From Photobacterium aphoticum (GTDB lineage: Bacteria > Pseudomonadota > Gammaproteobacteria > Enterobacterales > Vibrionaceae), in contig NZ_LDOV01000010.1 in the NCBI RefSeq assembly GCF_001029435.1, positions 62,001 to 126,000 on the forward strand: 64,000 nt of DNA, read 5' to 3'. The stretch's first letter is position 1. Every line of letters begins with the position of its first letter. Position numbers and translations under genes: made by a program. Below are positions 35,043 through 44,825 of the stretch, piece after piece. The notes beneath the pieces were generated by a model, which had not been told where the DNA came from, searched no databases, and saw nothing but the letters and a program-made list of their open reading frames with translations.

Positions 35043-36956
35043 ATGTTTGCTGTCAGTTTAAAGAACTTAAGTTTCCGTACATCGGTATTGCTGCCAAGCC
35101 TGATGACGGGGGTGGTGGTGTTATGTCTGTCATTTTGGCTGTATACCAGCCATAGCGACAGTGAACGCGTGTATGCACAAGAACGTGTTCAGCGGGTTGC
35201 GGATTTAGAAGCGGCGACCGCTTTTTCTCAGCAGATCTGGATGTCGCGCGTGGCCTTGGCAACCGCTTGGTCTAATCCGCGCAGTATACCGCTGGTGGAG
35301 AAAACCAAGGCGCAATTTGCCGATCTGCAACGCACATCAGACAACTACAAGCCAACCACGGAAGAAGGTAAAACCCTTCAGCGTTTGGTGGGGGATTATG
35401 CCCGTCAGGCAGACATCATGTTGTCGTTTTTTGTCACCTTGGATGATGCTGTAAAACACGGCATTTCTGGCTCTGGTAAACAGTTTGATCAATACGCTTT
35501 GAATATTGCCAGTGGCAATTATCCGCCGGAGTGGGTCAGCCAAGGGACACGTGCCGTTAACCATATCGCTACCGTACGTTTAAATTACAACGGTTTTGTG
35601 GCGGGTATGCGTGAAAGCTACCTGGGTAACGCCTTAAAAGGGATCAAGGCGGCCATCAATATTCTGGAGCAAAATCGCAACGATAACGCGACGGCCAACG
35701 TATTGCGTGTCGCCAAGCGTTATCAAGAAGCCTTGTTGATGCTGGAACGTGATTTACCGGCATACCGACAGGCGCACACCCGTTCCTTGGAATTGGGTCA
35801 GCAGTTCAATAAAGAGCTGGAAGTGCAGTTAAACCAGTTGGGGGCACAAGGCTTTGAGTTTGCCGATGAGTTGCTGGCCAATAATCGCGTATCGAATAAC
35901 GTGACCATTATTGCGTTGCTGTCGGCGTCAGCGTTGGCGGTATTCCTGGCGTTGATCATTGTGCGCAGCATGCATGCCCAGCTGCAATTGCCGATCCGTG
36001 CGGCAGAAGCGATCGGGCATAAAGATCTGAGCCCGAAACCGGTGGATGACGGCAGTAACGAAATCGGTGAGTTGTCTCGTCTGCTTGAAACCATGCGCTT
36101 AAACATTCACAGTATTGTGAGCCAAATTGTTGAATCCAGCGCGCAGCTGAGCAGTGCGTCAGAAGAGGTGAGTGCGATTTCAGTGCAGTCGTCGGTCAGT
36201 ATGCGTAACCAGCAAGATCAGCTTAATACGCTGGTAGCTTCGATGGATGAGATGCGTGCAACGTCAGCAGATATTGCAGCGAACGCAGAAAACTCCGCCC
36301 ATGCGACTAATGGCGCGGCAGAGAGTGCGAAAGAAGGCGGAGATGCCATTCATGTTTCAGTGAATGCGATCCGCTCCGTTGAAGAAGAAATGTATGTCAC
36401 AACGGATACTGTGCATAAATTGGTGGAAGAGAGTCAACGCATCGGCTCAATCGTGGATGTGATCAACAGTATTGCGGATCAAACCAACTTGCTGGCATTG
36501 AACGCAGCCATTGAAGCGGCGCGTGCCGGTGAACAAGGTCGAGGCTTTGCGGTGGTGGCCGATGAAGTGCGCTCACTGGCGACCCGTACCCAGCAATCGA
36601 CAGGCGAGATTGGGGCGATCATTGCGCGTCTGCAAGAGCAAGCGACAGCGGCAGAAAAGACCATGTCGAGCAGCGTTGAAAAAATGGGGGAGGGCGTGGA
36701 TGCAGTCAATCGTACTGGTGAACTCATTGGGGATATGAACCGTGTGATGACGACCATTTTCGATATGAGTACGCAGATTGCCAGCGCGACCGAGCAGCAA
36801 ACGGCGGTGTCGGAAGAGTTAGGTAATAATATGGGTCATATCAGTCAAGCCGCGAATGAAGTGACGGAAGGGGCAGAACAAACCACCCGTGCCTGTGAAG
36901 AGCTATCCAGTCTGGCAGGACAACTCCAAGTGATCACGGCGCAGTTTAAGTTGTAA
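35043..36956 (+). CDS. Methyl-accepting chemotaxis protein with HBM-like sensor
   Basis: 637 residues from ATG 35043, with AAAAAGG just upstream. TM1 ([20 protein letters not shown]) and TM2 ([20 protein letters not shown]) bracket about 250 mostly helical periplasmic residues, the size of the helical bimodular (HBM) sensor of McpS. HAMP follows TM2. The signalling hairpin is conserved ([33 protein letters not shown]). No C-terminal CheR-tether pentapeptide is present. It would signal to CheA/CheW for flagellar steering. The ligand is unknown; organic acids are typical for HBM sensors. Confidence 0.88.
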   Translation: MFAVSLKNLSFRTSVLLPSLMTGVVVLCLSFWLYTSHSDSERVYAQERVQRVADLEAATAFSQQIWMSRVALATAWSNPRSIPLVEKTKAQFADLQRTSDNYKPTTEEGKTLQRLVGDYARQADIMLSFFVTLDDAVKHGISGSGKQFDQYALNIASGNYPPEWVSQGTRAVNHIATVRLNYNGFVAGMRESYLGNALKGIKAAINILEQNRNDNATANVLRVAKRYQEALLMLERDLPAYRQAHTRSLELGQQFNKELEVQLNQLGAQGFEFADELLANNRVSNNVTIIALLSASALAVFLALIIVRSMHAQLQLPIRAAEAIGHKDLSPKPVDDGSNEIGELSRLLETMRLNIHSIVSQIVESSAQLSSASEEVSAISVQSSVSMRNQQDQLNTLVASMDEMRATSADIAANAENSAHATNGAAESAKEGGDAIHVSVNAIRSVEEEMYVTTDTVHKLVEESQRIGSIVDVINSIADQTNLLALNAAIEAARAGEQGRGFAVVADEVRSLATRTQQSTGEIGAIIARLQEQATAAEKTMSSSVEKMGEGVDAVNRTGELIGDMNRVMTTIFDMSTQIASATEQQTAVSEELGNNMGHISQAANEVTEGAEQTTRACEELSSLAGQLQVITAQFKL

Positions 36957-36992
36957 AGTGAATCATCCTCACGCAGAGTGAAATTGATAAAA

Positions 36993-37028
36993 GAAAAGCG
37001 GGAATACATCAGTATTTTCGCTTTTTTT
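36993..37028 (+). terminator. Rho-independent terminator after the chemoreceptor
   Basis: GAAAAGCGGGAATAC pairs (with G-U pairs) with GTATTTTCGCTTTT around an ATCA loop, ending in a T run. Confidence 0.7.
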
Positions 37029-37585
37029 ATGTCTGTCATCTTCCTGTAAACTTTCAATGAGTGAAAATTTTGTGGAATAAAGATCACAAAATCAGTTAGA
37101 ATAAAAAGATGAGAAATAGCCATATTTATTTTATGGATTTATAGTTTGTAACTATATTCATATGAAGAAAGTCAATCAGATTTAAAGTTGCAGTATGACA
37201 AATAACCGAATTGTCAGTTTGTTGTTATTGTACTTGTGCTAGTTCATGATGCTAATCGATAAAAATGAAAATGCTATGTATAAATATGAATAGCCGGTTT
37301 TAACTTAAGTCATTGATTTTATTGTAAGGCTGTGCCGTTCTCTCTCTGTTCTCCTTCTTGTTTATATAAATGAAAAACGAACAGATAAAAATTCTGTGAG
37401 TAAATCATGCCAGCTTGTTTATATTTATTCATGATTAATTTAACGCAACCGTTAAAATATAAACAGAACTCAAAAATTGATGTGTATGTACGAGTGTCTT
37501 GTAAGTAGATATGTGTTTGTTATTGATTGCTTTACGTAATTTACCAATACTTCGCGCCATCTTTGATACACACGAACAATTAATA
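37029..37585. promoter_or_regulatory. AT-rich upstream region of the PhoD phosphatase
   Basis: About 550 bases with no supported gene. TGACAA and TTGTCA form a spaced dyad at 37196-37216 that is not a clear Pho box. It probably holds the phosphatase promoter and a long leader. Confidence 0.4.
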
Positions 37586-39361
37586 ATGAAAAGACGTGAC
37601 TTTATTCGCTGCCTCACCGTGGGTTCTGGTGCAGGTATCGTTTCTACAGCCTTTGCTCAAACTTCTTCTGCGACATCCTCTCTTGAAAATGCACAGGCTG
37701 AGACCGCACCACGTGTATACGGTGGCTTTACCCACGGCGTAGCCAGTGGTGACCCGCTGTCTGATCGCGTGATCCTGTGGACCCGTTTCCTGCCGGATGC
37801 ATTCCTGAACGTGAACGAAGTGACGGTTCACTGGGAAATCGCGACCGATAAGCGTTTCAGCAAAAACTACCAGTCAGGTGAAGCATTGGCGCGTGAAGCA
37901 TCTGACTTCATCGTGAAAGTGGATGTGGCTAACCTAAAGCCAAACAAAACCTACTACTACCGCTTCTTCGTTGACTTTATGCAGTCAGCGACAGGTGTGA
38001 CTAAAACGCTGCCTGTAAACAACGTCGATAAAGTGAGTTTTGCCATTGCCACGTGTGCGAACCACCCAGCGGGTTACTTCAACGTTTACCGTGAAATCGT
38101 GCGTCAGCACAAGCGCAAAAAATTCGATGCCTTGCTGCATATCGGCGATTACATCTATGAATACGGCATGGGTGAATACGCGAGCGATCACGCCATTGAG
38201 CTAGACCGCGTTCCGTCACCGGCACACGAATGTATCACGCTGACCGATTACCGTAAGCGTTACGCACAGTACCGTTCAGATGCGGATCTGCAAGCGTTGC
38301 ACGCGAGCATGCCGTTCATCCACATTTGGGATGATCATGAAATTGCCGATAACACGTGGAAAGATGGTGCATTCAACCATCAGCCACAAGAAGGTGACTT
38401 CATTGCCCGTCGTGAAGCGGCGATTCAGGCATTCCATGAGTGGTTGCCAATCCGTGACAATATGGTGGCAGAAGGCGAGATCTACCGTAGCTTTGTGTAC
38501 GGCGACCTTGTACACCTGTTGATGCTGGATACCCGCGTCACCGGCCGTACCGAGCAGTTGGATTACGGCAACTACAGCAAAGCGGATCCACAAGCGGCTT
38601 ACGATCAGCTACAGAAAGATTTGTATGCAGATGGTCACGAACTGTTGGGTGAGAAGCAGAAGCAGTGGATTGCGAGCGAGCTGCGTAACCATTCAACCCG
38701 CTGGACAGCATTGGGTCAGCAAGTGTTGATGACCAAGATGGATGTGCCGTTCAACCTGTTGTTGGCATTCATGGGCGCGAAAGAAGCACACCGCACTCGT
38801 ACCCCGTTTGATTGCAACATCATTATGGAAGCGGCGCGTCACCCAAGCATTCTGAAATCGCCATACAACCTGGATGCGTGGGACGGTTACCCGAAAGATC
38901 GTGACTGGGTTTACCAGCAAATGAACAAGTACGGTAAGTCATTCGTGAGCTTTGCGGGTGATACGCACAACGCGTGGGCTGGCGAGTTGGTGAATAAGCA
39001 AGGTAATAACTGTGGCGTAGAATTCGCGGCGTCTTCTGTTGGCTCGCCGGGTATTGAGCACTACCTGCCATTGCCTCCAGTCTTGATGCGTGAACTGCAG
39101 AAGTTGTTCCCAGAACTGATCACCGATCTGAAGTGGGCGAACATCGTTGACCGTGGTTTCATGGCCGTGACGTTTACCCAAGAAGAAGTGAACTGTGATT
39201 GGATCTTCGTTGATAAGATTCTGTCGAAAGATTACAGCGTTCTGCCAATGACCCATGCATCAACCGAAGATGCACTGGAGCTAGACATTGATGAAGAAGA
39301 CGGCCCTGATTGGGAAGACATCTTCGGTGATGTTGACCTCGATGATCTGCTAGACGACTAA
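37586..39361 (+). CDS. phoD: PhoD-family alkaline phosphatase, Tat-exported
   Basis: 591 residues from ATG 37586. The N-terminus MKRRDFIRCLTVGSGAGIVS is a Tat signal with twin Arg. The body follows PhoD: FTHGVASGDPLSDRVILWTR opening the fibronectin-like domain, HIGDYIYEYG, IHIWDDHEIADN and SFAGDTHNAW as metal ligands. PhoD enzymes use Fe and Ca to hydrolyse phosphomono- and diesters in the periplasm. The last 31 residues are extremely acidic (DEEDGPDWEDIFGDVDLDD), an unusual tail that could bind Ca or anchor the protein. It ends at a strong terminator. Confidence 0.9.
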   Translation: MKRRDFIRCLTVGSGAGIVSTAFAQTSSATSSLENAQAETAPRVYGGFTHGVASGDPLSDRVILWTRFLPDAFLNVNEVTVHWEIATDKRFSKNYQSGEALAREASDFIVKVDVANLKPNKTYYYRFFVDFMQSATGVTKTLPVNNVDKVSFAIATCANHPAGYFNVYREIVRQHKRKKFDALLHIGDYIYEYGMGEYASDHAIELDRVPSPAHECITLTDYRKRYAQYRSDADLQALHASMPFIHIWDDHEIADNTWKDGAFNHQPQEGDFIARREAAIQAFHEWLPIRDNMVAEGEIYRSFVYGDLVHLLMLDTRVTGRTEQLDYGNYSKADPQAAYDQLQKDLYADGHELLGEKQKQWIASELRNHSTRWTALGQQVLMTKMDVPFNLLLAFMGAKEAHRTRTPFDCNIIMEAARHPSILKSPYNLDAWDGYPKDRDWVYQQMNKYGKSFVSFAGDTHNAWAGELVNKQGNNCGVEFAASSVGSPGIEHYLPLPPVLMRELQKLFPELITDLKWANIVDRGFMAVTFTQEEVNCDWIFVDKILSKDYSVLPMTHASTEDALELDIDEEDGPDWEDIFGDVDLDDLLDD

Positions 39362-39390
39362 TTTGTTGTCGTAATCAGCACTCAATATAC

Positions 39391-39437
39391 AACAGCCCAT
39401 CGTTTAGCTTATAGGCTATCGATGGGCTGTTTTTTTA
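39391..39437 (+). terminator. Rho-independent terminator after phoD
   Basis: Twelve-base arms AACAGCCCATCG and CGATGGGCTGTT, with an inner TAGC/GCTA pair, followed by a T run. Confidence 0.88.
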
Positions 39438-39502
39438 TTGCTTTTCCCTTTGCTTCTTCTTTTTACTTCTTATTTCAATTCACTATCCTGCAACTCGCCC
39501 CG

Positions 39503-41659
39503 CTAGTTCATATTGATATTCCCATCACGCTGCTCATACATGTAAGGCGTGGTGTGTAGCCCTTCTGTATAACCCGCTTTTTCCAGCTGCTCACGTACCG
39601 ATTTCACATCTTCCGCCGTGACGGGCTTTTCTCTTGCGCCCAGATAACTGCGCACAAAGGTGATCAGCTCTGCCAGTTTGTGATCCGACAAAATATCTTC
39701 AAAGCTGGCCATCGGCATGAAGTTCCGATCTTTATCGAGATAGGTCGGCTGCAAGCCGCGAATGGTCACAGCAATGGTATTGAACGGATCTTGGTGCATG
39801 ATGATCCCGTTATTGAGCAGGGTAGGGGCAATTGGGTCGCGACCTTTGCCGTCTTCCCCATGGCACGCGCCACAGGTCTGGTTATAGGTTTGGTAGATGT
39901 CACTCTGGTACGCGGCATCGGTAAACCCAGAGGGTTGCAAACGCTGGCTGCCTTCGGCGAGGAAATTGTTGGTATCACCGGCCAGCAAGTAGTAAGACAT
40001 GGCTTCGATATCATCACGGGTCATCAGGCTCAGGCTGTTTTTGATCACATCTGCCATTCCCGCAAACGCCGACCCTTTACTGGAGTGTCCGGTGTGAAGA
40101 AAATCTGTCAGTGACGTGATATCCCAGCCATCCACAAACAACTCTGTGGCGGTGATCCCGGGGGCGTTCCAGCCATCAATGATATTGCCTTGGAAAATCC
40201 GCTTTTCTTCCAGTGCCTGTGCAATGTTTCGTGGCGTGTGACACTCCGAGCAGTGGCCTAAACCGGCGACGAGATATTTCCCTTTCTGCCATTTTTCCAC
40301 GTCATCCACTTTACGTTCTAATGCGCTTGGCAGGGTCAAATCCAGTGGTGCAGTATCCATAAACACGATATTCCAGCCGAGTAAGCCTAGGCGAATATTG
40401 GCCGGGAACATCATGGCGTTCTTGTCGTTTTGACGAGATACCGCCGTGATGGATTGCATGTACTCCCACAGGTCGTGCATGTCTTCTTCACTAACATACT
40501 GGTAAGAGGTATAAGGCATTGCGGGGTATAAATAACCGTGTTTGCCTTTCCCATCAACGAGAGCGGCCTTGAAGTCCTCATAGGTGTAGCTGCCGATCCC
40601 TTCGGTAACATGTGGGGTGATGTTGGTGGAATAGATGGTGCCAAATGGGGTGACAAAGGGCAGGCCACCGGCAAACGGCTCACCGCCTTCTGCACTGTGA
40701 CAGGCCACGCAGTCACCGGCATGGGCCAGATATTCCCCGCGCTCAATCGCACTTGCTTCTAACTGAGCCAGTTTGCCGTCTTCATCTAGCCGCGCTTTGG
40801 TGATGTAAGCGCCCAGCGCCAGAATTTCATTGTGGCTGAGTTGGTTTTCAAACGCGGGCATAACGTTGTTGATCCCGCTGCGAATGGTGTGTTGGATTTC
40901 TTCAATACTGCCGCCGTGTAGCCAGACATCATCAGCCAGTGTTGGGATCCCGAGGGACTGATTGGCGATGGTGCCATTGCCGTGGCACGACGCACAATAT
41001 TGCATGAAGAGCCCTTGCCCTAACTCCACTTTGACCGGTGGCACATCGGTGTGACGTTGGTTAAGGGAGGCCAAGTAATACGACATCTTGGCGATTTGAT
41101 CTTGATTAAGCACATCGACCCAGCCAGGCATGGCGCCGTTACGGCCTTTTTCGATGGAATGAATAATCGCTTCATCGGTGCCGCCGTACAGCCACACATT
41201 ATCAATCAGGTTGGGGAAGTGTTTGGCTCCCTGAGCGTTATCCCGGTGGCAGGCGGCACAGTGGGTTTGAAATAAAATGCGTCCGGATGCCACGATGTCT
41301 GGTTGAGTGGCCAGTGCAGACAGTGACGTGTCCTGAATTTGTTCAAATTGCTCATCAAGATTGGTAGTGGGGTGGCTGAGTTTGTCATCACTTTGCTGCC
41401 AAGTGACTAAGCCGGGCCAATCTCCCAATCCCGGATAGAGAATGAGGTAGCCGAAAGACAAGGCAAAGGCGATGGCGTAAGCCACAAACAGTAACTTGGG
41501 CGGGGGCGCATCGGTTTCATCAATGCCATCGAAGGTGCCGATCACGGTGTCCTGATTGGCCTCTTTGTTACGACGCCAGTATTGCAAGACAACGCCCACC
41601 ATCAGGGCAAAAAAGACCACCGTACAAATGATCGCCCACAGGTTCCAGAACATAGCCAT
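39503..41659 (-). CDS. ccoP: Pentaheme CcoP: cbb3 oxidase subunit III fused to a triheme cytochrome c
   Basis: 718 residues with five CxxCH sites at about 134, 222, 317, 470 and 596. Residues 1-290 are a normal diheme CcoP, with a membrane anchor (FWNLWAIICTVVFFALMVGV), a second helix and two cytochrome domains. Residues 300-690 match the triheme cytochrome subunit of gluconate/alcohol dehydrogenases (DCVACHSAEGGEPFAGGLPF, HCSECHTPRNIA, CGACHGEDGKGRDPI). Normal CcoP has about 300 residues, so this is a fusion. It would pass electrons from periplasmic dehydrogenases straight into cbb3 oxidase. It is the last gene of the operon; its start overlaps the CcoO stop. Confidence 0.85.
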   Translation of the reverse strand: MAMFWNLWAIICTVVFFALMVGVVLQYWRRNKEANQDTVIGTFDGIDETDAPPPKLLFVAYAIAFALSFGYLILYPGLGDWPGLVTWQQSDDKLSHPTTNLDEQFEQIQDTSLSALATQPDIVASGRILFQTHCAACHRDNAQGAKHFPNLIDNVWLYGGTDEAIIHSIEKGRNGAMPGWVDVLNQDQIAKMSYYLASLNQRHTDVPPVKVELGQGLFMQYCASCHGNGTIANQSLGIPTLADDVWLHGGSIEEIQHTIRSGINNVMPAFENQLSHNEILALGAYITKARLDEDGKLAQLEASAIERGEYLAHAGDCVACHSAEGGEPFAGGLPFVTPFGTIYSTNITPHVTEGIGSYTYEDFKAALVDGKGKHGYLYPAMPYTSYQYVSEEDMHDLWEYMQSITAVSRQNDKNAMMFPANIRLGLLGWNIVFMDTAPLDLTLPSALERKVDDVEKWQKGKYLVAGLGHCSECHTPRNIAQALEEKRIFQGNIIDGWNAPGITATELFVDGWDITSLTDFLHTGHSSKGSAFAGMADVIKNSLSLMTRDDIEAMSYYLLAGDTNNFLAEGSQRLQPSGFTDAAYQSDIYQTYNQTCGACHGEDGKGRDPIAPTLLNNGIIMHQDPFNTIAVTIRGLQPTYLDKDRNFMPMASFEDILSDHKLAELITFVRSYLGAREKPVTAEDVKSVREQLEKAGYTEGLHTTPYMYEQRDGNINMN

Positions 41660-42306
41660 TAGTCTGCCCCCTCAGATCGCGGTACATGCGTTAACGTTGC
41701 GCTGTCAGGCTGCGAGGTATCGACGCCCAGACTTTGTAAGTAACGAATTAACGCTTCACCTTTTGTTTTCCCTCTTACTTGTAAACGGGCGTTATCAATG
41801 TCTTGATCAGAATAGGGTACCCCTAAGGTGCGCAACGTGAGCATTTTTGCGGTAATGCGATCGCCAGTGAGTACTTGCTCAAACAACCACGGATACGCCG
41901 GCATGATGGAGGTCGGCACCACTTGGCGCGGGTTAATCAGATGGATCGCATGCCATTGGTCGGAATATTTGCGCCCAATATTAGTGAGATCCGGCCCGGT
42001 ACGTTTCGACCCCCACAAGTTAGGAAATTCATAAATATCATCCGCTTCTTCATTCGGACGGCCATTGCGACGCACTTCCGGATCCAACGGGCGCACCATT
42101 TGGGTGTGACACACATGGCAACCTTCACTGATATATATATCCCGTCCGGCCAGCTCGATGGGGGTTAACGGTTTGGCGAGGCTTTTGGCTTTCAAATCGC
42201 CGTCATACAGAATATTGGGCACGACCCATGTGAGCAGCGATAACGAGGCCACACCGAAAATAACCACGATCAGGATGACAACAGATTTCGTGAAATCAGC
42301 ACTCAT
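41659..42306 (-). CDS. ccoO: cbb3-type cytochrome oxidase subunit II (monoheme)
   Basis: 215 residues from ATG 42306, with GGAGG upstream; the frame to 42327 is longer but lacks that site. An N-terminal anchor (VVILIVVIFGVASLSLLTWV) precedes the heme site CHVCHTQMVRPL, a CcoO signature. Periplasmic Met and His residues complete the heme. It carries electrons from CcoP to CcoN. It is separated from ccoN by one base. Confidence 0.9.
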   Translation of the reverse strand: MSADFTKSVVILIVVIFGVASLSLLTWVVPNILYDGDLKAKSLAKPLTPIELAGRDIYISEGCHVCHTQMVRPLDPEVRRNGRPNEEADDIYEFPNLWGSKRTGPDLTNIGRKYSDQWHAIHLINPRQVVPTSIMPAYPWLFEQVLTGDRITAKMLTLRTLGVPYSDQDIDNARLQVRGKTKGEALIRYLQSLGVDTSQPDSATLTHVPRSEGAD

Positions 42307-42307
42307 A

Positions 42308-43711
42308 TCAGGCCTCCTTTGCCACAAGGATCACCGGCGAGCGTAATGTTTTGTACAAGTTGAAGGCCATGAGCACCAGCCCCAAGACAAATAACGCCCC
42401 ACCGACAAAGCGCAGGAATAGCCACGGCGCTTTGAAATTCATGGCTTCGACAAAGCTGTAAATCAATTGGCCGTTGTCACTTTGTGCCAGCCACATGTAG
42501 CCTTCGCCAATGCCCGCAATCCATAAAGCGACGGCGTAAAGCAAAATACCGGCATGAGCAAGCCAGAAATGCCATTTGATCAGCCGCTGCGACCACAATT
42601 GTTCTTTGTTCCACAGCCTTGGAATAAACCAGTAAAACACCGCAATGCCTGACATACCCACCCAACCTAACGCGCCGGAGTGTACATGGCCGATCACCCA
42701 TTCACTGTTATGGGCAATCATGTTGAACCAGCGGATCGCCAGCAGTGGCCCTTCAAAGGTGGCGAGGCAGTAATAAATAATGGCGGAGAAGAAGAACAGT
42801 AAAATGTAGTCATTCTTGAGCTTGGTTTTGTTTTGCAGCAGTGTCATTGCGCTGTTGAATGCGCCCCCCCAAGAGGGGAGCCAGAGGATCAGTGACATCA
42901 CAATACCGATGTTTTGCACCCATACCGGCACAGACGAGTAGATAAGGTGATGGGTACCGGCCCAGGTGTAAAAACCGACGAGCCCCCAGAAGTGAATAAT
43001 GGACAGGCGATAAGAATAAATCGGCCGTTCAGCGGCTTTGGGAATGAAGTAGTAGTTCATCCCAATCACCCCGGCTGTAAGCAGAAAGCCCACCGCATTG
43101 TGTCCCCACCACCATTGCACGATGGCATCTTGCGCACCGGCATAGACCGAATAGGACTTCATGAAGTAAGCGGGTAATTCGAGATTATTCACCACAAAGA
43201 TCATCGCAATTACAATGATAAAGGCAGCATAAAACCAGTTGGCGACGAAGATGTGTTTAACGGTACGTTGCGCTAAGGTGCCAAAGAACAAAACGGCATA
43301 GAGCACCCATACCACCACAATCAGAATATCAATCGGCCATTCCAGTTCCGCGTACTCTTTTGAGGTGGTGTAGCCTAAGGGCAAGGAAATGACGGCCAGC
43401 AGTAAGATTAATTGCCAGCCCCAGAACACCATCCAGGCGAGGCTGCGATTATAGAGGGCGCATTGGCAGGAACGCTGGGCAATGTAGAGCGATGTCCCCA
43501 TCAATATGTTGACCACAAAGCCGTAAATGACCCCGGAAGTGTGCAGCGGGCGCAGTCGGCCAAATTGGAAATATTCAGAGTCAAAATTGAGTGATGGCCA
43601 GTACAGTTGCGCGGCCAGAATGACCCCAATGAGCATCCCGATGAACGCCCAGACGAGGGAGGCCACAATAAAGTACTTCACTACCTTGATGCTGTAAGGG
43701 GCATCGGTCAT
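42308..43711 (-). CDS. ccoN: cbb3-type cytochrome oxidase catalytic subunit I
   Basis: 467 residues, 12 hydrophobic helices. The heme and CuB ligands are visible: RPLHTSGVIYG, QWWWGHNAVGFLL, WAGTHHLIYSS and WVIGHVHSGALGWVG. It reduces oxygen to water at high affinity in the inner membrane. The family is about 470-480 residues, so it is complete. A start at 43711 is supported by AAGGAG upstream. No ccoQ, ccoG or ccoS gene is in the operon, so assembly factors must lie elsewhere. Confidence 0.92.
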   Translation of the reverse strand: MTDAPYSIKVVKYFIVASLVWAFIGMLIGVILAAQLYWPSLNFDSEYFQFGRLRPLHTSGVIYGFVVNILMGTSLYIAQRSCQCALYNRSLAWMVFWGWQLILLLAVISLPLGYTTSKEYAELEWPIDILIVVVWVLYAVLFFGTLAQRTVKHIFVANWFYAAFIIVIAMIFVVNNLELPAYFMKSYSVYAGAQDAIVQWWWGHNAVGFLLTAGVIGMNYYFIPKAAERPIYSYRLSIIHFWGLVGFYTWAGTHHLIYSSVPVWVQNIGIVMSLILWLPSWGGAFNSAMTLLQNKTKLKNDYILLFFFSAIIYYCLATFEGPLLAIRWFNMIAHNSEWVIGHVHSGALGWVGMSGIAVFYWFIPRLWNKEQLWSQRLIKWHFWLAHAGILLYAVALWIAGIGEGYMWLAQSDNGQLIYSFVEAMNFKAPWLFLRFVGGALFVLGLVLMAFNLYKTLRSPVILVAKEA

Positions 43712-43726
43712 GGGATACTCCTTTTC

Positions 43727-44080
43727 TTATTCGCTGTCAGTACCCAGTTTCGAGTAATAGTATGAAATATCAGCAATATCTTGTTCCGACAGGGCATCGG
43801 CTTGTTGGTGCATGAGTACGGCTAAGCCACCAGAACGTTCTCTCGATTGATAACTTTTCAGCGAGGAGATCATGTACGTCATTTTTTGTCCGCGCAGATT
43901 GGGGTAGGACTCAATGCTGGAAATGCCGTTTTCGCCATGGCAGGTCATACACACTTTGGCTTTTTCTTTGCCGACATCAAATTGGTCATCGGCATAACTG
44001 GGGAGGCTGCTGGTGAGTGCAGCGAGCGACATTATCCCTAATGCCTTTGCGATCATCATATTGGAGACGAGTTTGCTCAC
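43727..44080 (-). CDS. Small periplasmic monoheme cytochrome c
   Basis: 117 residues from GTG 44080, chosen because AGGAG lies 7 bases upstream; the longer frame to 44134 lacks one. A signal peptide (MMIAKALGIMSLAALTSSLP) precedes a class I cytochrome with KVCMTCHGENGIS and a later Met ligand candidate (YMISS or VLMHQ). It resembles one half of cytochrome c4 or a c-553. It leads the cco operon, 15 bases before ccoN, so it is the likely electron donor or a structural subunit of this oxidase. Confidence 0.85.
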   Translation of the reverse strand: MSKLVSNMMIAKALGIMSLAALTSSLPSYADDQFDVGKEKAKVCMTCHGENGISSIESYPNLRGQKMTYMISSLKSYQSRERSGGLAVLMHQQADALSEQDIADISYYYSKLGTDSE

Positions 44081-44825
44081 AACATCACTCCTTCTGAGTG
44101 TAGTCACAGTAGGGGTATCTGTACTTCTCTGCACATGATGTTGTTATTGTTGAAAATCGCGCAGGGTACAGTCTTTTCTACTTATAGGGCTTATGAAGCA
44201 CGTTAGATCAAAAATATAGTCGCTCGACATAGTGACAACAAGGTGAGGGGGGCGATTAGAATCGCTGAGACAGTAATAAATGAAGATAAAAAACGTCATT
44301 TTATTGTCTGTAAAATAAACAATATCATCCTGTTTTAGCCATAGAGGAGAATCTAAACACGTTGAAATATGTGTAAAACGTATTTTATGTGCGAGTGGAA
44401 AAGGATTTTTGTGAGTTTAATCAAAAAAGAAATGTTATTTCATAAACAAATTGATGGGTGTTTTTTAAACGTTTAAATATCAGTGAGAATTAATAGTTTG
44501 TTTCAGATCACAAAAATATAAATAAGCAAAATGCATATAAATAAAGGAATTATTCGGGATCGTGAATAGGAATGATTCGACGGTATTTTGACGCTTAATG
44601 ACAGCGGTTTGTCGCTTCCGCTAAGAGCGCAATAAAGACGGTACTCCTGTCATCAACTAAAATTTATAATTTGGAGAAAGATCACACTTTTTCCATTGTG
44701 AGATTGAATGAATATGCATTTTTTACGAGTCACTCGATGTTTTTTGGTGGATTGAAGAAGGCATTTTTCTTGGTTACATTTCGCGAACAGTTATCAGGGA
44801 TGTGCGGTTGTAAAGAGTGAGTCCG
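44081..44825. promoter_or_regulatory. Divergent control region between cco and envelope operons
   Basis: About 745 bases, AT-rich, with no supported gene. It must hold promoters for the leftward oxidase and the rightward envelope operon. I looked for the FNR/Anr box TTGAT-N4-ATCAA and found no exact copy, only half-sites. Confidence 0.5.

Noticed and set aside
37029-37585. Pho box upstream of phoD
   Set aside because: TGACAA and TTGTCA form a dyad, not the direct repeat CTGTCA-type Pho box.
44081-44825. FNR/Anr box controlling the cbb3 operon
   Set aside because: Only isolated TTGAT or ATCAA half-sites were found; none are spaced as TTGAT-N4-ATCAA.
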